From Cochliopodium minus (Eukaryota; Discosea; Himatismenida; Cochliopodiidae), in contig JAMYWO010000386.1 in the NCBI GenBank assembly GCA_024220525.1, positions 3,729 to 20,034 on the forward strand: a stretch of DNA of 16,306 bases, read 5' to 3'. Both the position numbers and the translations under genes were made by a program. Shown piece after piece: positions 9,296-16,306 of this stretch. A model generated the notes under the pieces. The model made no database searches, was not told where the DNA came from, and saw only the letters and a list, made by a program, of their open reading frames with translations. Numbering within the stretch: position 1 is the first letter of the stretch; each line of letters opens with the position of its first letter.

Positions 9296-11355
9296 ATGGG
9301 CAATACGACATCATCCTTTAATTCAAAAAATTTTAAGCAAGATGAAAGCGAAATTCGAAGTAAAATGAACATATGATCTTCAATTATATATGGCCAATTA
9401 TGCCAAACTTTAACAATATATAATTAAATAACTTTAACTAACTTTGATATTCAAATAAAAAAGAGATATTTGATAAACATGATACGAATGGAGATGGTAA
9501 TCTTTGATCCTATATTCATTAATATCCCCAACACAAATATATTTAATTAATTTTTTTTATATTTCTCTGACCTTTTTTTTTATTTGAAGGATACTTGAAC
9601 CATAAAGAATTCATAACACTGGGAGATATGAGTAAGATCATTCCATTGAATATATATATATTTTTTAATTCCAATTTTATAGCTCTTTCTTCAATTAATA
9701 TAATATTTAATTATTTCCTATTTATTTTAAAGTGTTCATATCCTTATAAAAACCTTTATTTTTTAATTAGTATGGAAGAAATTCAAGATGCATATGTCAG
9801 ATAAAGAGAAATTCGAAATAGTCAACTTAATTAGCTCTGTCAAGAAGATCACAGATATTAACCTGAAAAAGATCATGGTTGATTTGAATGAGGATGAATG
9901 CGATAAATTATTGGTTGAGTTGTATATCAACGAATTATTCATGGCCCATTCCAAGGGTGAGAAGGATCTTGTGGGATATGAAGAATTCCTCGAATTTATT
10001 TCTGTGCAAGCTAATGGACTGACATTATTGAAGCCGAGCGAGGATTTATCAATTTTGAAATCTGCATTATACAATCCCAATAAGGCGACCATAAAGAGTA
10101 AACAAAAAAAAAAAAAAATATTTTTTCTTTTATACTTTGATATATCCCGATATCCTCTTCAAAGATTGATATTTATCATTTCCTATCACACTATAAAAAA
10201 ATAAAAATTTTTATTGATCAAAGAAATCTTTGAATATATATTAAATATAAAGTTTATAAAAAAATAATATTGGAAGAGAGGAAGTATTAAAAAAATCATT
10301 CAAGATTTTGATATATTTGTCAATCAACTTTTTTTAATATTCCTATTCCACTCTTATATAATTTCAAAATCTATAAATAAATATAATTTATCTTAGAATC
10401 ATTTCCTATCCAAAATGGACATCAAAATCCACCTCAATAGGATTTTTAAAATTATAAATTTTTTTTTTTAAATTTTGGATCTTTAAAATAAATAATAAAA
10501 AATATAAAAACAAAAAACTTTCTATCCTTCCAAAATAATTTTGAAATTAATTTCCTCTACCAAAACAACCAAAGATGTGTTCTGCCTTTATGATCAATCA
10601 AAACAACTAAAACTCACAAAGAAAGACTACACAAAACTAGTGATGGACATGTCCAAACTTAGAATACAAGAAGTTAAGCTGAGAGAAATCGAAATTTTGA
10701 AAACGAAAAAGGTGATCTCGAGTGTATTTAAAAATTATGATAAGAACGAAGAGATCTTCATAGAATACAAGGATTTCTTCCTTTTTTTTTCCTCTGAAGC
10801 TTATGAAGTTATTAAACCAAATAAGAAAGATATAATTAGGGATGAATGGAAAGATATAGAAAAATTTCTAAACGATAAAGATGCAAGGTAAAAAAAAAAC
10901 TTTTTTTTTTTAAACATTTTTTTTGTTAATTCATTTTGTTTTCTCTTTTTTCCAGATTATTTTTTAGGGATTATTTGAAGCGAGAACTTTGTGAGGAAAA
11001 TTTGGATTTTATTGTGGACGTAAAAATACTAAAAACTGATTATTCACTCGAACGAGCAGTTGAACTGTATAAAAAATATAATGGTGAAAAAAATTATTAA
11101 TTTTAATTTTAATTTTATTTTATTTATTTTAATTCTATTTTTGTATTATTTTTTAAAGGAAATCTGACACTTAGTCACCATGCTTTAACTAATTTACAAC
11201 TTGTTTATCAAAAAAACAACTTTACTATCACTACGTTTGACGAAGCCTGCTTGGAAGTCACTAATCTTGTTCGTGGAGACAGTTTTTTACGCTTTTTGGA
11301 ATCTACTTTTTTCACTTCTTTCATCAAATTTAATTTTTCAAAAAGCATTGAATGA
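9296..11355 (+). CDS. EF-hand and RGS domain protein with predicted N-myristoylation
   Basis: Exons are 9296–9359, 9464–9496, 9590–9631, 9771–10097, 10575–10887, 10956–11083 and 11159–11355; 1104 nt, 367 aa, stop TGA. The N-terminus MGNTTSSF fits the myristoylation signal (Gly2, Ser/Thr at 6), suggesting membrane attachment. Residues 28–39, DTNGDGYLNHKE, form a textbook EF-hand calcium loop; two exon junctions fall in this EF-hand. Three weaker EF-like helices follow near 104–119, 162–173 and 211–222; their loops miss the position-6 Gly and several ligands. Residues about 245–360 match an RGS domain: FLNDKDARLFFRDYL, CEENLDFIVDVKILK, YKKYN, then FDEACLEVTNLV and DSFLRFLEST. RGS domains speed GTP hydrolysis on G-alpha subunits, which ends signalling. 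I infer a calcium-responsive, membrane-bound G-alpha regulator. The 477-nt intron 10098–10574 is the weakest join, though it keeps frame and completes an EF-like helix (KNVFCLYD). Confidence 0.85.
10098..10574 (+). other. Unusually long intron of the EF-hand–RGS gene
   Basis: At 477 nt this is the longest intron placed in the window. It starts GTAAAC and ends AACCAAAG. Its 3' part (about 10400–10574) is richer in C than other introns. I found no further exon with recognisable similarity, but a small undetected exon cannot be excluded. If the join were wrong, the upstream EF-hand part and the downstream RGS part would be separate genes; the downstream part has no ATG of its own at a sensible position. 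Confidence 0.55.
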
Positions 11356-11695
11356 AAAAAAAAAAAAAAAAGGTGAAAAAATCCTTTCATTCTTTTCTTT
11401 GTATTTTCATTTTCTCTCTTCAAACTATACCATTCAAAAAACATTTTTTTTTTTTGTTTGGCACTTCTTCGCTTTTCCTTTTTTTTTTTTTCTTGTTCAA
11501 AAAAATAATATTTTTTTTTTTGACGAGTATAATTTTGTTTTAATTTATTAAATTCTCAATTAAAAAAAAAGATTTATTTTCTTTCTTTCCATTTCAAATC
11601 ATCAAATTGAACAAAATTATATTTCAATTTCACTTTTTGATGTTTTATTTATGATTTTGAGTTTGTTGGTTTTGAAAAAAATAAAAATAAAAAAA
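11356..11695. other. Intergenic region with long homopolymer runs
   Basis: This 340-nt gap begins with an 18-nt A-run at the RGS stop (from about 11355) and contains several T-runs of 10 or more (about 11441–11520). Frames on both strands here are Lys- or Phe-rich and not protein-like. A stretch from about 11655 up to the next ATG resembles the sequence before the paralogous start at 13046. Confidence 0.6.
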
Positions 11696-12732
11696 ATGAA
11701 AAATAATAAAAGAACCTCCATAAGCGTAAAAATTCATCTCGAATTATTCAATAATTTACTTATCACTTAATTTTTTATAAAATCAATATTTGTATATGTG
11801 ATATTTTTTATAAAAATTGCAAAAATCTTGAATTATTCAAAAATTTCTTAGCATCAAATTTTTGAGTTCTGTTTATATCTGATCATTGAAGTATATTGCA
11901 TAAATTCATGGTGATTACTTTATAATTGATCACTTTATCTTTATAAATGAGTAAAAAAAAAAATTTTGGAGGTGCTCATTATGCCAGAGAATAACATATC
12001 TTAATTAGAAAGAAAAATATTTTATTTTTTGATTTAATTTCGATGCAATTCTTGGTTTTTACTGTTTGCTCTATCGATAAAGTTTTATAAAAAAAATTTC
12101 AATATATAAAAAAATATTTGTTTTATCCAAAGGAAGATTTGGAGAAACTTAACAAGATAATGGAATTGATAGATTCAATAAAGGAAGAAAATAGAGGAAT
12201 CATACTTCCTATCATCAAAAAGAAGATAAAAGAGGAAATAAAAAACTCCAAATCAAATTCCTCTACCTCTTCGCCTTCTCCAAATAAAAAATTGAATTCA
12301 AATGAATCTTCAGAATTCAGATCCTCCACTTCCCAAAAGAGAAATGAAAATGAAAATGAAAATGAAAATGAAAATGAAATAACAAACAATACAAATGAAT
12401 CAATCGAACATCAATCAAACAATCAGTATCCTGAAGAAAAAGAAAAAGGGAAAACAAATGGACAAACCAAAGAAGAAAAGTTAGAAGAATATTTGGAAGA
12501 AATTCTTTTAATTTATATCGTTTATAGTGAGAATAAAATTGAAATTAGAGTAAAAAGAAGAACATCGATTTATAAAGTTATCAATGTTGCAGCAAAATAT
12601 TTAAAAATTGGTACAGATCTAATTATTAGGGATTATGAAGGAAATAGAATCATTCCAACAAAAAACTTTTCCGATTATGATGTAACATCTGGAGACATTT
12701 TTAATGTTTATATTGACCAACGTGGTGATTAA
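11696..12732 (+). CDS. SUMO-like domain protein, copy 1
   Basis: The model has exon 1 at 11696–11725 (MKNNKRTSIS) and exon 2 at 12133–12732, 209 aa in total. The start was chosen because exon 2 has no suitable upstream ATG, and the next gene carries a matching 30-nt first exon (MKVNKRTSLD) with the same phase-0 donor and the same acceptor context (AAAG before GAAGATTTGGA). An N-terminal helical block (EDLEKLNKIMELIDSIKEEN) is followed by a Ser/Asn-rich linker with six NE repeats. The C-terminal ~75 residues (about 135–209) look like a SUMO/Rad60-type beta-grasp domain: IEIRVKRRTSIYKVI, IIRDYEGNRI, then SGDIFNVYIDQRGD. SUMO ends in a processed Gly-Gly; this ends in GD, so conjugation is unlikely and a protein-interaction role is more plausible. 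No specific function is recognised. A shorter start at the internal ATG (12160) is possible. Confidence 0.65.
11726..12132 (+). other. Probable long intron of SUMO-like copy 1
   Basis: This is a 407-nt inferred intron, GTAAAAATT to ATCCAAAG. It holds a 24-nt segment (11988–12011) also found, with one mismatch, upstream of copy 2 at 12938–12961. A 15-codon ATG frame at 11946 is too short to call. Other AG acceptors exist, so the boundary rests on the matching paralog. Confidence 0.5.
12343..12378 (+). repeat. (AATGAA)6 coding microsatellite
   Basis: Six perfect AATGAA units encode Asn-Glu dipeptides in the linker of SUMO-like copy 1. Copy 2 has only a short remnant (NENEKE) at the matching place, so the array has expanded or contracted since duplication. 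Confidence 0.95.
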
Positions 12733-13045
12733 TCTGAAAATTACTATAAATGCGACTTTAGTTCCAAATAAATAATTAAAGATGAAAGGAACAGAAGATA
12801 ACAATTTTTTTTTTGTCCCAATCATGATTGAATTTCATGAATTCAAATTATTTGAATATTAAAAAAAAATAATGTAAAATATTCTGAATATAGAAAAATA
12901 AAAATAAATGAACAAAACAATCCCATTCCTCTTTCCCAGAATAACATATCTTCATTAGAAATCATAGATTCAAGTGGCTTATAATTATAGATTCTTTGTT
13001 TTGAGTTTATTTTGACAAAGAAAGTGAAAATAAAAAAAAAAAAAA

Positions 13046-13776
13046 ATGAAAGTAAATAAAAGAACCTCTTTGGATGTAAATAAAAAATATTCCTTATTTA
13101 TTTGCTTGATTATCACCTGAATATTTATATTTCAATTTATAAACCAAATATTACTCAAATTCAAAAAATATTTGTTTTATCAAAAGGAAGATTTGGAAAA
13201 ACTAAACAAGATAATCGAATTGATAAATTCAATAAAGGAAGAAAATAGAGGAATCATCCTTCCAATCATCAAAAAGAAAAGAAAAGAGGAAGAAATAAAC
13301 ATAACACAATCAAATTCTTCTCCCTCTTCTCCATCTCCAAATAAAAAATTGAATTCAAATCAATCCTCACAATTCAAATCCCCCACTTCCAATATCCAAA
13401 ATGAAAATGAAAAAGAAATTCCAAACAATACCAATGAGCCAATAATCGAATATCAATCAAAATCTGAAAAGGGAAATGATGATGTACAAATCAAAAAGAA
13501 ATACAAGAAAATGAGGAAGAAATCTCTTTAAAAAACCAAATTTTAACTTTAAATTTTATGAGTTATCAATTGGGAAACTTGGAAATACGAGTAAGGAAAA
13601 CTACACTCATGGTTACGATTGTGGAAGTGTACTCGAACCATTTCAACCTAGACAAGTATGAAACTAGATTTTTAAAATCAAATTCAACTCCAGTCCTTCA
13701 ATATAAAAGTGTCCATGATAATAAACTTAAAGATGGAGAAATAATTCAAGTTCTTCCAAGCCAAATGGGTGATTAA
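13046..13776 (+). CDS. SUMO-like domain protein, copy 2, frame broken or tiny intron
   Basis: This is a tandem paralog of the gene before it. Exon 1 is 13046–13075 (MKVNKRTSLD), the intron is 13076–13186, and coding resumes at 13187 with the same helical block (EDLEKLNKIIELINSIKEEN), a Ser/Asn linker and NEPIIEYQSKSEKGNDD. The frame then runs to a stop at 13529–13531. The SUMO-like domain (LEIRVRKTTLMVTIV ... DGEIIQVLPSQMGD) continues in another frame to the TAA at 13774–13776, open upstream to about 13500. Two readings restore it: one missing A in the run at 13493–13497, or a 32-nt intron 13484–13515 (GTACAA...ATGAG). The intron would be shorter than any other seen here. The domain ends MGD, again without Gly-Gly. 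Whether the gene is intact, newly broken or misassembled is open; function is unknown. Confidence 0.6.
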
Positions 13777-13899
13777 AATTATTAAAAATGTAAATAGAGT
13801 CAACAGATTTCGATAATTATGTTTGCATCATTTGTGATTAATTAAATATTTTGTTTGGAGATTCATTTTTTAATGATTAAATAAAATATAAAAAAAAAA

Positions 13900-14404
13900 A
13901 TGAAAGAAAATGAAAAGGATTCTAATATTTGCAAAGTAATTACATTTATATCATTTCAATTTCTATTTATCTATATCATTTCCTCTTTTTATAATCACAA
14001 TATTCCATTTTGGATATTATTGAAAGGAAAATGAAGAGAAACATCCAAATACAAATCAAATCAATGCAATCATAGATGATAATGAATCTATATCTCCATT
14101 TAAAAAAATCAAGAAGCATAATCATAATCATCATCATGGATCAAAAGATAATGAAGAGGATGATGATAAAGGGATAATAAATTTGAAAGTGAACATTAAT
14201 TGTGAAATGATCGAAGTAGAAGTAGAAAGGAGCAACTCTGTTTGGAGTGTAATAAAAACGATAACGGAGATCGAAAATGAAGATCCTAATCTTTATGTGG
14301 TTGTAAATTGTTGTGGAGAACGTGTTCCTAATACTAGTATTATCTCTCACAATTTTGGAAATGGAGATACCATGGAATTTGTTCATTTAGAAAAATTTAA
14401 TTAA
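13900..14404 (+). CDS. SUMO-like domain protein, copy 3, with His-rich linker
   Basis: Exons are 13900–13935 (MKENEKDSNICK) and 14027–14404, split by a 91-nt intron; 137 aa. The layout matches the two upstream genes: a short MK-starting first exon, a phase-0 intron ending AAAG, a charged linker, then a beta-grasp C-terminus. The linker has a histidine cluster (HNHNHHH at exon-2 residues 31–37) followed by an acidic EEDDD run; metal binding is conceivable but untested. The domain, about residues 61–137, reads INLKVNINCEMIEVEVERS, SVWSVIKTITEI, NLYVVVNCCGERVP, then NGDTMEFVHLEKFN. The GD-x-hydrophobic-E/N-V pattern near the end resembles SUMO-like domains. It lacks the N-terminal helical block of the other two and is the most diverged. 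It also lacks a terminal Gly-Gly. The function is unknown. Confidence 0.65.
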
Positions 14405-14660
14405 AAAAAAAAAAAGATATTTAAAAAATTTTTTTGAACAAAAATCAACAAAGTTCAAATTTTTCTAGTTTAGATTCATATTTTTTTAATATAAATTTTT
14501 TAAAATTAATATTTAATTTGGTTTAAAAAAGGTTTGTTTTAAAAAGAAAAAAATCATTTTGTTAATTAGTGTTTTGAAGTATTTGAAGGGTTACTTGAAA
14601 AAAAATTTTCAACTAAAAAGAATTTTCTAAAGAATAATGAAAAAATAAATAAGTTTACAC

Positions 14661-16306
14661 ATGCAAATTCAAAAAGAAATTAAAAAAAAAATGTTAAAGA
14701 ATTTCCTCTTTCTATTAATTTTATTGAGCATTTTCTTAATCACCTCTTCTAAAATCATCCAAATGGGCAAAAAACCAATGCCCCTCGCACATACACAAAG
14801 AATCATCCCTTCCAAAAGAGATGATGGAACATCCTATTCAATGAGAGAAATCAAATTGGCCAATACTGGAAGTGAATACTTTTATGGTGCTGCAAATCTC
14901 ACAGGAATGTATTTTGGAGGTAAATAAAAGTTAATTCAAAACATATTTTTACTTAATTTGATTGATAAGGTATCAAAATTGGAGGACAAAGTTTTTCTGT
15001 ATTATTGGATACTGGTTCATCAACATTAGCAGTAAAAATAAAAAATAAATTTTCTTTTTAATTAATGATCATTCATATATATCAACACATCAAACATTAT
15101 ATCCTTCCACATTCTTTAACAAAAAATTTTTTTTTTGAATTATAGATTACAGCAAAAGGATGCATAGAAACAAAAACACCATCAAGGTAAAAAATTCTTT
15201 TATTTTTAAGGATTCTGCAACTTTAAAATGGAATTCACTTCTATTTCTTTTATATAAAAAAAAAATAATTATAGTATCGCATCTATTTGTTTCTTCTTTC
15301 ATATTATACTGTCAATCATATGACAATATAAAAAATTTCAATGAATATAATTAGCTGAAAAAAAAAATATGATTAATTTCATTGAATGAATCATTAATTA
15401 TTTTTCAACAGTACCACCGGAACCAAATGCAAATCGATGAATGCATTTTATGATCACAATGATGGAATTCCATGTAATTCAGAATGTTCCAAAGAAAACA
15501 TCTGCAGCTATTTCGGATTCAAGGATTATTGTACCACATCACTTCAGTATGGTGACGGAACTTTTTTGTTCGGGAAACAAACTTCCGACACTGTTGATTT
15601 TGGTGGTTTGAATGCTACTGTTAACTTTGGTGCTACTTTGAGACAGAGTACTGGGGCCAACGGTCAATATGTTGATGGAATCTTAGGTAAAAAAAATTAT
15701 GTTTATGAAAAAAAATATTATTAAATAATGAAAAGAATATTCTTTAAAAATGAAAAATAATAAAAAATGATTTTAATGATTAAGTAATATTTTTTTGATT
15801 AAAAAATTATTGATCATTATCATTGTTTATTAAATTTCAATAAAAATATGATTCGAATAAAAAAAAGTCATTAATTCGTAAAAAGTTTTTAAAAAATGTT
15901 ATGTTAATAAAAAAAATATTCTTAATCACAAAAGTCATTAATTCTTAAAAAAAAATATGTTAATAATGAATATTAAAAAAATTTATTTAACCATTCAATT
16001 ATTTTTTTATTTTTAAAGGATTGGCTTATCACGAATTGGATCCATACAATGGATCAGATCTTTTAGCAAAGTTGGGAATTGACATTTTTTCGATGTGTTT
16101 CAATGTAAATGGGGGAATAATGACATTGGGTGATGCTGGTGACCAATATAGCGACGGAGTAGTTCAATATACTCCCGTTGTATCCAACACTTATTATTGT
16201 GTTCATTTTGAAGATTATTTGGTTGATGGTGTTTCAATGGTAAATTTATTTAAATTTTTCAAAAAATCTTATGAATTTTAAATTTTTTATTTTTTTTAAC
16301 TTTTTT
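14661..16306 (+). CDS. Pepsin-like aspartic protease, 5' part
   Basis: Exons are 14661–14919, 14970–15031, 15146–15186, 15412–15686 and 16019–16239; the gene runs off the window inside the intron that starts at 16240. Two in-frame ATGs are possible, 14661 and 14691; the second gives a cleaner signal peptide (LKNFLFLLILLSIFLITSS). A short basic pro-region is likely, then YFYGAANLTGMYFGGIKIGG leading into LLDTGSSTLA, where the Asp at 15008–15010 is the first catalytic residue. The flap YGDGTFLFG carries the expected Tyr, and VDGILGLAY is a pepsin-family hallmark. A cysteine-rich insert (CNSEC, ICSYFGF, DYCTT) precedes the flap and probably forms disulfides. The second catalytic Asp motif should lie just past the window, after FEDYLVDGVSM. 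The product is expected to be secreted or lysosomal and active at acid pH. Confidence 0.93.
15687..16018 (+). other. Long intron of the aspartic protease gene
   Basis: This 332-nt intron runs from GTAAAAAAAA to TTTTTAAAG. Inside, the phrase AAAGTCATTAATTC occurs twice, at about 15866 and 15931, in similar surroundings: a small internal duplication. No coding signal is seen. Confidence 0.75.

Noticed and set aside
11201-11551. Plus-strand 116-codon frame after the RGS gene
   Set aside because: It overlaps RGS exon 7 in another frame and continues only through A- and T-runs.
11946-11993. ATG frame of 15 codons within the copy 1 intron
   Set aside because: It is too short, without similarity, and the comparable place before copy 2 does not keep the frame.
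12123-12389. Minus-strand 88-codon frame over SUMO-like copy 1
   Set aside because: It is antisense to the coding microsatellite and linker; its Phe/Ser repeats mirror the NE repeat.
14141-14386. Minus-strand 81-codon frame
   Set aside because: It is antisense to the SUMO-like domain of copy 3, which has paralog support.
1-16306. tRNA, rRNA, transposon ends or CRISPR array
   Set aside because: I saw no cloverleaf with conserved TTC/GG boxes, no rRNA-like GC-rich block, no transposase or reverse-transcriptase motifs and no spaced repeats.

Overview
The window looks like nuclear DNA of an AT-rich, intron-dense unicellular eukaryote. Coding stretches are broken by many short introns, nearly all 50 to 340 nt. 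Every junction I placed is GT–AG, with A-rich donors (often GTAAAA) and AAAG or TTAG acceptors. There is no sign of Shine-Dalgarno sites or operons. Stops are TAA, TAG (histone H4) and TGA (RGS gene), so the standard code applies and ciliate-type stop reassignment is unlikely. Gene content (anoctamin, ecto-apyrase, RGS, pepsin-like protease, SUMO-like domains) and low-complexity Asn/Glu/Lys stretches suggest a free-living amoeboid or flagellate protist. Anaeramoeba, Amoebozoa and Heterolobosea are candidates, but I cannot decide between them from sequence alone. Nine gene models were built by hand-splicing. In the seven models with both ends inside the window and an unbroken frame, exon lengths sum to a multiple of three.

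Layout. 1–998 (+): 3' part of an R2K-type ATP-grasp gene. 1236–1638 (+): histone H4 with two introns and an aberrant N-terminal tail. 1807–6011 (−): a complete 13-exon anoctamin/TMEM16 gene, convergent with H4. 6012–6267: a shared upstream region, because the anoctamin and the next gene are divergent. 6268–8843 (+): a 12-exon GDA1/CD39 ecto-apyrase. 9296–11355 (+): a 7-exon protein with a predicted myristoylation signal, EF-hands and a C-terminal RGS domain. 11696–14404 (+): three small genes in tandem whose proteins end in SUMO/ubiquitin-like beta-grasp domains; the first two are recent duplicates and the second has a broken frame. 14661–16306 (+): 5' part of a secreted pepsin-like aspartic protease running off the window.

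The genes do not form an obvious pathway. Loose themes are membrane and extracellular function (anoctamin, apyrase, protease) and calcium signalling (anoctamin with a mostly conserved Ca site, EF-hand–RGS). The most unusual items are the H4 tail, the EF-hand–RGS fusion, the SUMO-like cluster lacking a GG end, and micro-exons of 10 and 18 nt that encode conserved residues.
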